A stretch of DNA of 64,000 nt from Alphaproteobacteria bacterium (GCA_019239415.1 JAFAZW010000062.1:62001-126000); one strand, 5' to 3'. Shown: positions 17,446 through 25,684, counted from the first letter of the stretch. Notes: a model not told the origin generated them from the sequence alone. A program made the numbers and translations.

Positions 17446-19091
17446 CAGGCCGCCTCCCGCACGGCGGCGCCGCCGGCCGGTTCGAGCAGCAACAGGCTCA
17501 CCTCGACATGCTCGATCGGATAGGCGGCGGTGAATTCGACCCGGCAGATGACGCGGCCGTTGTCGATGTCGGCCTGGGTCATCACCGTCTCGTCGCAGCG
17601 CACCGAATAGCCGGGGCCGGCGGCGGAGACATCGAGGGCGCCGCGGGCGGCGAGGCGGGCGAGGAACCCCTCCATCGCCGCCCGGACCCGTGCCCACAGC
17701 AGCGGGCCGGACGGCTCGAAGACCAGCTCGTCGCCGAGCTGGCGCGCGGCGCGCAGCACGGTATCCATCAGCCGCGAGACGCCGCCCGCGCGCCATTTGC
17801 GCTCCTCCGCCATCGTCGCGTCGCTGACCAGGCCGATGCGGCCGCGGCGCGTGGCGATCAGGCAGAGGCGCTCGCCGAGCCAGTCGGCATAGGGGGCGAA
17901 GCCGCGGGCGATGTCGCTCTCGGCGAGATCGGGCTGGATGCGGCGGGCGCTGCGCAGCGGCTGGCCGGCGGCGCTGCGGAAGGCGCCGTCGGCGAGGGCA
18001 CGGGACGCGATGAGTCCGGCGAGCATCCCTTCGGGACTCTGGAGACCTTCGGGGAGAATGGCGGACGCCGCCGTCTCGACCCACGGATAGGCGAGCTGCA
18101 GGCGCGCGCTGCCGATCGCGGCATCGCCGAGCAGCGGCGTCTTGGGTCCGCCGAGACCGGGTCGCGCCAGGATCGCCAGCGGCCAATTCTCCTCGGCGGC
18201 GGTAAATCCGCCGTCGTCGAGTGGGAGCGGCAGCGCCGAGACCAGCATGACGTCGCGGCGGTGGGCGGGGCCCTTCGGCCGCCCGAGCAGGTCGAGCGCG
18301 TGGCGCAGCGCCGCGCCCCACAAGGCGTAGCCGTCGGCGTCCAGGCGCGGCGCCAGATAGTCCGGCCGCGCCGGCCGTGGCTCCGGCTCCGGCGGCGGCA
18401 CCGGCCGCGCGCAGGGCAGGAAGTCCTCGGGCGGCCCCGGCGGCTCCTCGAGAGGCGGCGCCGGTCGCGGCGCGCCGGCGGCGATGTCGGGAAGGTCCGG
18501 AAGGAGCAGCATCGCCGCGTCGTCGACCGCATAGACGGCGGCGGCGCCGGTCCACGTCGCGGGATCTCCCGGATCGGCCGCGTCGCCGCGCCCCTGGAAG
18601 CCGGGCAGGATCGGGACCCGCGGACCGTCCTCGGGCGGGGCGGCGGCGGGCCAGGACAGGAGCGCGCGGCTCGCCGCGGCCGCTGCCGCCGCGGTGGCGC
18701 CGACGAGCGCAAGCGGGTCGCCGGTCCGCACGACATAGGCCTTGGCGCCGCCTTCCTCGAAGAAGCTCTTTACGGCGAGGCCGAGCGCAGTCGGCAGCCG
18801 TTCGGCGGAGCCGGCCGCGGCCGGCCGCTCGTCCCAGGCGTAGAGCGCGTCGAAGGCGGACCAACTCGTCACCGGCACCGGCACGCCGAGGAGCGAGTCG
18901 AGCCGCGCTTCTGGCGTGGCGAAGAGGCCGTTGGGGCTCCACCCTCCGGCGATGAGCGTCTCCCGCACCGGCGCCGGCAGCGGCGCGGCGCGGCGGCCGA
19001 CGCAGCCGACGAACATCGCCACGTCGGCGCGCGTGCCGAGCGCCGCCGCATGCGGCTGCCGGGTGGTGAAGGTGACGCCGGGGACGAACAT
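17445..19091 (-). CDS. Tail sheath protein 2
   Basis: A 548-residue contractile-sheath subunit. The N-terminus PGVTFTTRQP and ADVAMFVGCVGRR resemble sheath starts. The C-terminal ~150 residues have the conserved sheath core: RLMDTVLRAARQLGDELVFEPSGPLLWARVRAAMEGFLARL (in pieces), then CDETVMTQADIDNGRVICRVEFTAAYPIEHVEVSLLL, which supplies the strand exchanged between subunits. The middle is divergent and Pro-rich. It is followed by its own tube gene with an ATGA overlap, matching the two sheath-tube pairs of the operon. It may form the baseplate-proximal sheath ring. Confidence 0.9.
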   Translation of the reverse strand: MFVPGVTFTTRQPHAAALGTRADVAMFVGCVGRRAAPLPAPVRETLIAGGWSPNGLFATPEARLDSLLGVPVPVTSWSAFDALYAWDERPAAAGSAERLPTALGLAVKSFFEEGGAKAYVVRTGDPLALVGATAAAAAAASRALLSWPAAAPPEDGPRVPILPGFQGRGDAADPGDPATWTGAAAVYAVDDAAMLLLPDLPDIAAGAPRPAPPLEEPPGPPEDFLPCARPVPPPEPEPRPARPDYLAPRLDADGYALWGAALRHALDLLGRPKGPAHRRDVMLVSALPLPLDDGGFTAAEENWPLAILARPGLGGPKTPLLGDAAIGSARLQLAYPWVETAASAILPEGLQSPEGMLAGLIASRALADGAFRSAAGQPLRSARRIQPDLAESDIARGFAPYADWLGERLCLIATRRGRIGLVSDATMAEERKWRAGGVSRLMDTVLRAARQLGDELVFEPSGPLLWARVRAAMEGFLARLAARGALDVSAAGPGYSVRCDETVMTQADIDNGRVICRVEFTAAYPIEHVEVSLLLLEPAGGAAVREAA

Positions 19092-19095
19092 CGGC

Positions 19096-19551
19096 TCAGG
19101 CCGGATCGCCGAACTCGAAGCCTTCGGCGGCGATGACGAGCTCCTCCATCGCCACGTCGGAGCCGCCCTTCGCGGCGAGGGTGGGGCCGGTCCACTTCAT
19201 CGGCCGCGCGTTGCGCAGCAGCCAGCGCATCACCGGATTGCGCTGCTCGTCCTGCAGCGTGATGACGACGGTGCGGGTAAGAGTCGGATCGGTGCGGGTC
19301 GCCGAGATCCATTCCCAGAAGTTGCGCTGGCCCATGATGCCGCGCTTCAGCGTCACGTCGCCGGCCTTGTGCATGCCGGGGATCTTGCGGACGTGGTTCT
19401 CCTTGTCGTTGCCCTGGCGGTATTCCATCAGCGTGATCTCGGTGCCGATCCCCGAGACGTCGGAGAAGCCGCCGAGGGCGGAGGTGGCCGGGTCGTTGCC
19501 GTCGAACTCGACGATGAAGTTATAGGCGCCGTACGGCGTGTCGCGTGGCAT
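19096..19551 (-). CDS. Tail tube protein 1 (gp19/Afp1-like)
   Basis: A 151-residue canonical inner-tube subunit: MPRDTPYGAYNFIVEFDG, GGFSDVSGIGTEITLMEYRQGN, VRKIPGMHKAGDVTLKRGIM, FWEWI, RTVVITLQDEQ and a final AMEELVIAAEGFEFG. Length and spacing are typical of TIGR02241/gp19 proteins. It sits between the two sheath genes, with a ribosome-binding site (AGGGAGTG) 15 bp after sheath 1. It should be the most abundant tube protein of the particle. Confidence 0.95.
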   Translation of the reverse strand: MPRDTPYGAYNFIVEFDGNDPATSALGGFSDVSGIGTEITLMEYRQGNDKENHVRKIPGMHKAGDVTLKRGIMGQRNFWEWISATRTDPTLTRTVVITLQDEQRNPVMRWLLRNARPMKWTGPTLAAKGGSDVAMEELVIAAEGFEFGDPA

Positions 19552-19565
19552 GGTGCTTCACTCCC

Positions 19566-21254
19566 TCATGAGCGCGCGTCGGCGGTCTTCTGGCCGATGC
19601 GGAAGATGACGAATTCGGCGGGTTTCAGCGCGGCGACGCCGACGAGGCAGATGAGGCGGCCGTTATCGAGGTCGTTCTGGGTCATCGTCGTGCGGTCGCA
19701 GCGCACGAAGAACGCCTCCTTGGGCGTGCCGCCGAGCAGGGCGCCGCTCACCCACTCGTTGTAGAGGAAGTCGGAGACGGTGGTGCGGACGTTCGCCCAC
19801 AGCGCCTCGCCGTTCGGCTCGAACACCGCCCACTGCGTGCCGCGGTCGATCGACGCCTCGAGATAGAGGAAGTAGCGGCGGATGTTGACGTACTTCCACT
19901 CCGGGTCGGAGCTGATCGTGCGGGCGCCCCAGACGCGGATGCCGCGATTGGGGAGGGCGCGGATGCAGTTGATGCCGAGCGGGTTCAGCACCTCCTGCTC
20001 GCCGAAGCGCACGTCGCGCTGCAGGGCGAGGGCGCCGGTGACGGTCTCGTTGGCCGGCGCCTTCCAGACCCCGCGCTGGACGTCGGTGCGGGCATAGATG
20101 CCGCAGACGGCGCCCGACGGCGGGACGTCCACCGTGCCCGGCAGCGTCGCGTCGACCGCCGCCGCCGGATTGGCGATGGTGATCCACGGATAGTAGAGCG
20201 CGGCATATTTGCTGTCGATCTTGCTCTTGAGCGCGCGGACGCCGGCGATGTCGGCGTTGGGCGGCGGGTCGAGCACGGCGATGCGGTAGGCCCGGCGCGC
20301 TTCGGCATGGCCGATCAGCGCCTGGTTGACGGCGGCGGCGACCGTGTCGCCGAAGGTCGACGCGCCGGGCGCGGCGACGATCGAGACGTCCTCGAGCGCG
20401 AGCAGCGAATCGAGAGCGGCCTGGTAATCGGCGGTCGACGGCGCCGCGCCGTCGCTGCCGCCGGTCAGCGTGATCGTGCGGACATTCTGGTCGTTGGCTC
20501 CATTCATGAGGGCCGCGGCGACGTCGGCGGCGCTCGCACTGGCCCCGATATCGATCGCCACCGGGTTGGTCAGGGCGTCGCCGGCCACGGGCGGCTTCGC
20601 GCCCATCACGGTCGCGATGTAGCGCGGGTGCTTCGGGTGGATGCCGAGCCCGCCGGCCTCGTAGACCGGCCCGGTCGAGTCCTCGACGAGGACGTTGTAG
20701 GTGAGGATCGCGCCGGCGGTGTCGTCGGCTGCGATCGTGTCGACGCCGACCACCGAGACGGCGTTGCCGACTTGGATCGCCGTGCCGGCCGGCTGCCTGA
20801 GCGCCAGCGCCTGCGTCGTCGCATGGGCGGACTGGCTGATCGTCACGCGATAGGCCGAGCCGTTGGCCGAGCGCGCCGACAACGTCACCTTCTTGGCGGC
20901 GGCCGGGCTCCCCGAATTGAGGACGACGGGCGTGGGCGCCGCGGCGCCGGCGCCGAGGATGCGCGCGACGTAGAGGCGGCCGCCGCCATTGTTGAAGAAG
21001 GCCTGGGCGGCGAGCGCGACGTAGTTGGTCGCCCGCGCGGTTCCGGCCGTCAGATCGTCCACCCCGCCATAATAACGCTCGAAGTCGCGGAAGCTGGTGA
21101 GGAGCGGCGGGGTCGGGTCGCTCGGCGTTACCGACACGGGGCCGCGCGCCGTCATGCCGACGAAGGCGGCGGTGCTGGTGCCGACGCCCTCGATCGACTT
21201 CGCGCGGAAGCTCGTCTCCTCGACGAAGACCGCGGGGGCGAGATATTCAGGCAT
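19566..21254 (-). CDS. Tail sheath protein 1
   Basis: A 562-residue main sheath protein. It begins MPEYLAPAVFVEETSFRAKSIEGVGTS, split as MPEYLAPAVFVEE and SIEGVGTSTAAFVG, which is the classical start of Afp/Pvc sheath proteins. It continues with PPLLTSFRDFERYYGG and AAQAFFNNGGGRLYVARI. The C-terminus has GINCIRALPNRGIRVWGART, RYFLYLEASIDRGTQWAVFEPN and CDRTTMTQNDLDNGRLICLVGVAALKPAEFVIFRIGQ (in parts). The large insertion at residues 130-300 should form the outer surface domain. ATG 21254 lies inside the stop of the preceding 20-codon frame. Confidence 0.96.
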   Translation of the reverse strand: MPEYLAPAVFVEETSFRAKSIEGVGTSTAAFVGMTARGPVSVTPSDPTPPLLTSFRDFERYYGGVDDLTAGTARATNYVALAAQAFFNNGGGRLYVARILGAGAAAPTPVVLNSGSPAAAKKVTLSARSANGSAYRVTISQSAHATTQALALRQPAGTAIQVGNAVSVVGVDTIAADDTAGAILTYNVLVEDSTGPVYEAGGLGIHPKHPRYIATVMGAKPPVAGDALTNPVAIDIGASASAADVAAALMNGANDQNVRTITLTGGSDGAAPSTADYQAALDSLLALEDVSIVAAPGASTFGDTVAAAVNQALIGHAEARRAYRIAVLDPPPNADIAGVRALKSKIDSKYAALYYPWITIANPAAAVDATLPGTVDVPPSGAVCGIYARTDVQRGVWKAPANETVTGALALQRDVRFGEQEVLNPLGINCIRALPNRGIRVWGARTISSDPEWKYVNIRRYFLYLEASIDRGTQWAVFEPNGEALWANVRTTVSDFLYNEWVSGALLGGTPKEAFFVRCDRTTMTQNDLDNGRLICLVGVAALKPAEFVIFRIGQKTADARS

Positions 21255-21309
21255 AGAAGGTCTCCCAGGTTCGGCGGCGCGGCGGCCGCCCGCGAGCGTT
21301 CAGGATCAT
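21247..21309 (-). CDS. Twenty-residue peptide coupled between two eCIS genes
   Basis: A frame of 20 codons plus stop. Its ATG (21309) overlaps the stop of the 269-aa gene (ATGA) and its TGA (21247-21249) lies just inside the start of sheath 1. It starts MILNARG, has a proline/arginine stretch and ends WETFYA. The exact coupling at both ends looks deliberate. It could be a leader that lets ribosomes reach the sheath start, or a real small protein with arginine-rich character. No Shine-Dalgarno of its own is apparent. Coding status is uncertain. Confidence 0.5.
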   Translation of the reverse strand: MILNARGRPPRRRTWETFYA

Positions 21310-22115
21310 GCGGGACTCCAGGCGATGGCGAGCGCGCGGCGGGCACCGGCCGCGAGGGTGACGGCTGTGCCGGCGGCAAAGGCGGCCGGCGCGGCACCGG
21401 CGAAGGCGTCGGGATCGGGATGCCCGGCGGTGCGCGCCGCGGCGGCATCCTGGGCGGCGGCGATGTCCGCCGGGGCATGGAAGAGTGCCGTGGAAGGATC
21501 GACGGCGACGGTCGCCCGGGCGTCGCAGACGGGCTGCACGCCGCCGCCCGACTTCGCGAAGGCGAGGGGAAGGCCGGTGAACACCAGGCACGCCTCGCCG
21601 CGCGCATCGGTGAGCGCGCGGGCGGCGAAGGCGCCATTGTCGCTGCGGCCCCGCACGAGCGCGTGCTCGATCAGCCGCCCGTCGTCGGCGCGGCGGACCG
21701 TCACCCGGACCGAGCAGCCGCCGGGGGGCGCTTCCGCCGATGCTCCCGGCAGGAGCTCGACGGGAACCGGCAGGAACACGGAGTCGGCCGCGTCGCGGCG
21801 CGTCGGGTCGGGATCGCGCGGGAGCGGGAGGACGAAGCTGCGCGGCGCGACGTCGGACGACGCCGGCGTTACGTCGAGCCGGAGCTTGACCGTGCCGGGA
21901 GCGGGGCTGCCCGGTGCGGCATCGAACGCTGCGGTGTAGGCCTCCAGGTCCCGAGCCGAGAGCAAGGCATAGTCGCCGGCCGACTTGGCGACGAGGCGCA
22001 CCGCGGCGCCCTCGATGCGCAGCGGCGCGCGCACCGGCGCCCCGGCGACGTCGACGAAGCGGAGCAGCGCCAGCGCCCGCCGGTCGAGCAGGTCCGGGGC
22101 CAGCATCGCGGTCAC
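21306..22115 (-). CDS. eCIS operon protein of unknown function (269 aa)
   Basis: A 269-residue protein with ATG 22115 overlapping the DUF4255 gene stop. The first 120 residues contain beta-strand-like segments (LLRFVDVAGAPVRAPLRIEG, VKLRLDVTPA, SFVLPLPRDPDP). Residues about 120-190 (CSVRVTVRRADDGRLIEHALVRG ... ALTDARGEACLVFTGLPL) read like a carboxypeptidase-regulatory/Ig-type sandwich. The C-terminus is Ala-rich and helical (DIAAAQDAAAARTAGH). No signal peptide is present. Similar beta-sandwich proteins are found next to sheath genes in some eCIS clusters. I cannot name the family. Confidence 0.78.
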   Translation of the reverse strand: MTAMLAPDLLDRRALALLRFVDVAGAPVRAPLRIEGAAVRLVAKSAGDYALLSARDLEAYTAAFDAAPGSPAPGTVKLRLDVTPASSDVAPRSFVLPLPRDPDPTRRDAADSVFLPVPVELLPGASAEAPPGGCSVRVTVRRADDGRLIEHALVRGRSDNGAFAARALTDARGEACLVFTGLPLAFAKSGGGVQPVCDARATVAVDPSTALFHAPADIAAAQDAAAARTAGHPDPDAFAGAAPAAFAAGTAVTLAAGARRALAIAWSPA

Positions 22116-22720
22116 AGCGCCGGCTCCGCGGCAGGGTCGCCATGCGCGAAGGCGAAGCGGCTCGCGACCACCGGAGGCCCGTCCGCCACGTCCCCATAGC
22201 CGATGCGAACGATCCGCGCCTTGAACAGGGCGCTCAGGCGCAGCCGCTGCTTCAGCGCATCCCAGATGCGGAAGATCCGCTCGGGGTCCGGGTCCTCGGG
22301 CACGATCTGGATGGTCTCGCCGCGCGCCCAGCCGGCGCCCTGGAGCTGGCCGGCGGCAAGCACCGGGTAGCGATCGAGCTCGAGCATCGCCCAGCTGAGC
22401 AGCGCCTGCTCCTCCTCGGAGACCGACGACCAGCTCACCATCAGATAGGAGAGTTCGAGCGAGATGCCGATCCCGCGCGCCGGATCCTCCATCGCGCGCC
22501 GCCCGAGCGGGTGATCCGAGCGTGCGACATGATAGCAGCTGATCGAGAGGCCGGACGATGGCGGGGAGGCGCCGGCGATGGCGGCGAGCGTCAGGTGCTT
22601 GATGTCCTGGGAAGCGGGGACCGGGGCCAGGCGGCCTTCGCTCGCCAGCAGCTCCCGCCGGGCGCGCAGCAGCGCCGCGACCGACTCGCCGACGAGGTTG
22701 ACGGCGCCGAGCTCAGCCAC
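22112..22720 (-). CDS. DUF4255/Pvc16-type protein (tail terminator candidate)
   Basis: A 202-residue protein read from GTG 22720, which overlaps the upstream stop. An upstream in-frame ATG at 22798 would lie inside the previous gene. Pattern of the Pvc16 N-terminal family (DUF4255): VGESVAALLRARRELL, then ISCYHVARSDHPLG, GIGISLELSYLMVSWS, EEQALLSWAMLELDRYPVL, and a C-terminal IWDALKQRLRLSALFKARIVRI. Afp16/Pvc16 proteins cap the tube and set its length, and this gene is placed first among the recognisable structural genes as in Afp-like clusters of this type. Both ends overlap neighbours. Confidence 0.87.
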   Translation of the reverse strand: MAELGAVNLVGESVAALLRARRELLASEGRLAPVPASQDIKHLTLAAIAGASPPSSGLSISCYHVARSDHPLGRRAMEDPARGIGISLELSYLMVSWSSVSEEEQALLSWAMLELDRYPVLAAGQLQGAGWARGETIQIVPEDPDPERIFRIWDALKQRLRLSALFKARIVRIGYGDVADGPPVVASRFAFAHGDPAAEPAL

Positions 22721-23000
22721 GGCCCTTCGCCTCGATCTCCCCGGCGAGGCCGCCCTCGGCAATCGCGCCGAAGCGCGTTTCGTAGAGATCCACCGCACAG
22801 CCGATTCGCTGGCGCATGCCGGCGAGATAGTCGGGGCTGGTGACGAAGCGGCCCTTGACGTCCGGCTCCGCGGCGCCCGCCGCCACCTGCCCGACGTCGA
22901 TGCGGACTTCCGACAGGGTCACTTCGAGCCGCATATGGTTGATGAAGACGCGGGCGCCGTCGTTGCCGCTGCCGGCGCTCTCATCCGCTGCCTCCCCCAT
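22713..23000 (-). CDS. First gene of the eCIS operon, unknown function (95 aa)
   Basis: A 95-residue acidic protein. I start it at ATG 23000, which has GGGAGA 5 bp upstream. A longer frame could begin at GTG 23042, but the expected start of transcription from the sigma-54 promoter (about 23032) lies downstream of that codon. The sequence (INHMRLEVTLSEVRIDVGQV, then FVTSPDYLAGMRQRIGCAVD) has no motif I recognise. It overlaps the DUF4255 gene by 8 bp. Position suggests an assembly or chaperone role, but nothing in the sequence proves it. Confidence 0.75.
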   Translation of the reverse strand: MGEAADESAGSGNDGARVFINHMRLEVTLSEVRIDVGQVAAGAAEPDVKGRFVTSPDYLAGMRQRIGCAVDLYETRFGAIAEGGLAGEIEAKGRG

Positions 23001-23043
23001 GCCGGTCTCCCGCGGCGCGCCGCGCACGCCGCCAGGACGCACC

Positions 23044-23059
23044 GCAAGCGGCGTGCCAA
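23044..23059 (-). promoter_or_regulatory. Sigma-54 (-24/-12) promoter of the eCIS operon
   Basis: On the minus strand the sequence is TTGGCACGCCGCTTGC. It has GG and GC separated by exactly ten bases and matches the RpoN consensus TGGCAC-N5-TTGC at every conserved position. Transcription should start near 23032, leaving a leader of about 32 bases before ATG 23000. A sigma-54 activator gene lies immediately upstream in the same direction. Confidence 0.88.
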
Positions 23060-23121
23060 TCAGCGGATGACAAGCGTTTCAGGGACTTGCGGCGGGATCG
23101 CCCGCGGGAAGGCGTCGCGGC

Positions 23122-23164
23122 TGAGACGCCGGGGCGTCACAGGCCCGCACCAGGCCGTTACAGG
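23122..23164. promoter_or_regulatory. Candidate activator (enhancer) sites
   Basis: The gap between the EBP stop and the -24/-12 promoter holds a near-perfect palindrome at 23122-23141 (TGAGACGCC-GG-GGCGTCACA, one mismatched pair). It also holds two direct repeats on the minus strand, CCTGTAACG (23156-23164) and CCTGTGACG (23135-23143), spaced 21 bp, which is two helical turns. They lie about 90-130 bp upstream of the expected transcription start, the normal distance for sigma-54 activators. Binding by the neighbouring EBP is inference. Confidence 0.5.
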
Positions 23165-24481
23165 TCAATCCGCGCGGGGCGCGCCGTCCGTGTCGAGGCC
23201 CACGCGATCGAGCCGCCGGTAGAACGTCATGCGCGAGCATTTGAGCGCTCGCGCCGCCTCCGCTTTGCTGCCGTCGGCGCGGGCGAGCGCCCGCAGCAGC
23301 ACCGCGCGTTCGCGTTCCCGGGCATCGTCGCCCGTTGGCGCCGACGCGACGATCGCCGGCAGGTCGAGCGGGTCGAGCAGGCCCGGGCGCTCGGCCGTGA
23401 CGAGCGCGTGCTCCAGGGCGTTGCGCATCTCGCGGACGTTGCCCGGCCAGTCGTGTCGTCCCAACGCATCGAGGAACGCCGTGGGGACGATCGGGGACGG
23501 CAGGCGCAGGTCGTCGCAGATGCGCTCGACGAGGCAGCGGGCGATCGGCGCGATGTCTTCGCGCCGCTCCCTGAGCGGCGGGATGACGAGTTGGATCACC
23601 GCCAGGCGGTAGAACAGGTCGGCCCGGAAGGCGCCGCGGGCGACCTCCTCGGCGAGGTCGCGGTTGGTCGCGGCGAGAATGCGCACGTCGGCGCGCTGCG
23701 GCCGTGCCGCGCCGATCGGGAAGACCTCGCCCGATTCGATCGTCCGCAGCAATTTGGCCTGGGCGGCGAGGCTGAGCTCGCCCACTTCGTCGAGGAACAA
23801 CGTGCCCCCGTCGGCCAGGCGGAACTTGCCCGGATAGGAACGCGACGCGCTGGAGAAGGAACCCTTCTCATATCCGAACAGCTCGCCCTCGATCAGCGTT
23901 TCGGGAATCGCCGCGCAGTTGATCGGCACCAGCGGTCCCGCCGCGCGGGCACTGGCGCGGTGCAGCATCAGCGCGACCAGCTCCTTGCCCGTCCCGGTCT
24001 CGCCGCGGATCAACGTCGTGCTGCCGGACCGCGCGAGCCGACGCACGAGCGCCTTGATTCCCTTCACCGCGCGGCTGGTGCCGACGAATCCGCAATCGTC
24101 GGTCGCGGCCGCGGCGGTGCGGGCGAGGTGCCGGCGCAGGCGCTCGGCCGCAGCGTCGGCGTCGCCGCTGAGCCGCAGGAAATCGTCGGCACCGGCGCGG
24201 ATCGCGGCGAGCGCGGCCTCTTCGCCGCCGTCGCCGGCACAGGCGAGCAGCGCGGCATCGGGAAAGGCCGCGCGCAGCCGCGTGAGCGCGCGCGGCACCG
24301 CACCCGCGGCGACGAGCACCGCTGCGGCGCCGTCTGCGCCGGCTTCCTCCACGGCGAAGAACGGCGCGCCGACTCGCGCGGCGAGCGCACGCGCCTTTGC
24401 TTCGGTCTCGCGCGGAAGCTCCGCAAACGCGACTGCGCCTTTTCGATCGAGCCCCATCCCCACGTCATCCCGCAATGACAT
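23165..24481 (-). CDS. Sigma-54-dependent activator (EBP) with altered GAFTGA loop
   Basis: A 438-residue regulator from ATG 24481; TTG 24526 and ATG 24457 are alternative starts. Residues ~15-120 look like a receiver fold without the phospho-acceptor Asp (ALLACAGDGGEEAALAAIRAGADDF keeps only the C-terminal half). The AAA+ domain has Walker A GETGTGKE (160-167), Walker B GGTLFLDEVGE (225-235) and arginine finger FRADLFYRL (285-293). The sigma-54 contact loop is GSFSSA (207-212) in place of GAFTGA. The C-terminus is a Fis-type HTH (KAEAARALKCSRMTFYRRL). It precedes the eCIS operon in the same orientation and probably controls it. Confidence 0.9.
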   Translation of the reverse strand: MSLRDDVGMGLDRKGAVAFAELPRETEAKARALAARVGAPFFAVEEAGADGAAAVLVAAGAVPRALTRLRAAFPDAALLACAGDGGEEAALAAIRAGADDFLRLSGDADAAAERLRRHLARTAAAATDDCGFVGTSRAVKGIKALVRRLARSGSTTLIRGETGTGKELVALMLHRASARAAGPLVPINCAAIPETLIEGELFGYEKGSFSSASRSYPGKFRLADGGTLFLDEVGELSLAAQAKLLRTIESGEVFPIGAARPQRADVRILAATNRDLAEEVARGAFRADLFYRLAVIQLVIPPLRERREDIAPIARCLVERICDDLRLPSPIVPTAFLDALGRHDWPGNVREMRNALEHALVTAERPGLLDPLDLPAIVASAPTGDDARERERAVLLRALARADGSKAEAARALKCSRMTFYRRLDRVGLDTDGAPRAD

Positions 24482-25109
24482 CAGCAACTTGGCTGGTGCA
24501 GGGCCAGGGAGAGGCGCCGCTGCCAATGGAGAATCGTCGCTTCGGACCCCACGATTTCCGCAAGTGCCGATTGTCTCCGCCGACAGATGCTATTGCAAAA
24601 GATCGCAGAGTCAATGTCGCAACCGTTAGGTCTATGAAATAACGTCCGCCGTTGCTGCGGCCACGTTACCAAGGTGATTGCCGCATTAACCGAATTCGAC
24701 TGGCTGGGCGTGACGCGGCTGCGCCGCCAATCAGCGATGCCGCCGTCGCGCGACATGGTTGTTCTACGCGATTGGCGCCTAGGGGCGGGTCGGCCGCGCT
24801 CGTTTCGGCGCGTGATCTCATTGGATTCGAAGGACAAGTTTTCGGCTCGGCACGTGTCCGCAAGAGGGGAAGGCACTTTTCTGTGGAAAACCGCGCGGCC
24901 TCCCATCAACCCCTTGAGCTGCAATCAGTTTCCTGCGGTACCTGTGTCCTCGGGGTGACACTGCGGCCGCGAGGCGCAGCACGACCGATTTTCCCGTTGC
25001 CGATGGACTCGAAGTTTGATTCATTCCTGAATGGGGAGCGGGGATTTGGTTAAGCGGTTGGTAACCGTCTGATTCCTATGATCTCTGCCGGGGTGTGAGG
25101 AGTGGGATC
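24482..25109. other. Intergenic region, about 630 bp
   Basis: No convincing gene. GC content is visibly lower than on both sides. Open frames on both strands lack the third-position GC bias of the neighbours. It must contain the promoter of the EBP gene (leftward) and of the 182-aa gene (rightward), but I could not identify clear -35/-10 elements. Confidence 0.5.
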
Positions 25110-25658
25110 ATGGCGACGAACACCAAGCCTGCCGACGGGGCGCTGACGTTGGTCGAGATGAAGGAGTTCGCGGGCTTCTCGCCGGCGACCCAGCGCTACA
25201 TCCGCCGCGCGCTCGACATCGGCCTCGGCCGCCGCGACGCCATGCGCCGCTGGTCGCGCGATGCCGGCGAGGCCGCGTCGATCCGCGCGCAGGAGCGGAT
25301 CTACCGCCGCCTCGATCAGGTTCGCGCCAACGTTCCCGACGACAGCGGCCTCGACGAGATGGAACCGATGATGGGCCTGCTCGTCACGATGACCGCCTTC
25401 GACCTCGGCCAGGACCGGCTCCCCGATTTCGCGTCCTACCGCTTCCTCTACGAGCGGCTGATCGGCGCCGCGGTCCGCCCGTGGCTGCCGGGCGCCTTCT
25501 GCGCCGCCGCCGCGCTGCCGCACCTCCACCCGGAGAAGCGCCGCGCCCTGCTCCAGTCGATCAGCGAAGCCGCCGCTACCGCGCCGGGCTGGTCGAACCG
25601 CGAGCCGGCCTTCTTCCCGGAATGGGTGGACAAGGTCGACCTGACCGTCGCCGGCTGA
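25110..25658 (+). CDS. Hypothetical protein (182 aa)
   Basis: A 182-residue soluble protein starting at ATG 25110 with GAGGAG about 8 bp upstream. It is mainly helical and charged at the N-terminus (LTLVEMKEFAGFSPATQRYIRRALDIGLGRRDAMRRW), split here by position 10-45, followed by MEPMMGLLVTMTAFDLG and a Pro/Trp-rich C-terminus (WLPGAFCAAAALPHLHPEKRRALLQ). I do not recognise a family. It stands alone, followed by a strong hairpin terminator. It is separated from the eCIS regulator by 600 bp and need not be linked to it. Confidence 0.82.
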   Translation: MATNTKPADGALTLVEMKEFAGFSPATQRYIRRALDIGLGRRDAMRRWSRDAGEAASIRAQERIYRRLDQVRANVPDDSGLDEMEPMMGLLVTMTAFDLGQDRLPDFASYRFLYERLIGAAVRPWLPGAFCAAAALPHLHPEKRRALLQSISEAAATAPGWSNREPAFFPEWVDKVDLTVAG

Positions 25659-25684
25659 GCCGGCGCTCCTGAAAATCCAGGGAG

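Noticed and set aside
23001-23042. Upstream GTG start for the first eCIS gene
   Set aside because: The expected sigma-54 transcription start lies downstream of this GTG; ATG 23000 has a proper ribosome-binding site.
24652-25053. 133-codon plus-strand frame in the gap after the EBP
   Set aside because: No codon bias like its neighbours, no ribosome-binding site and no recognisable protein features.
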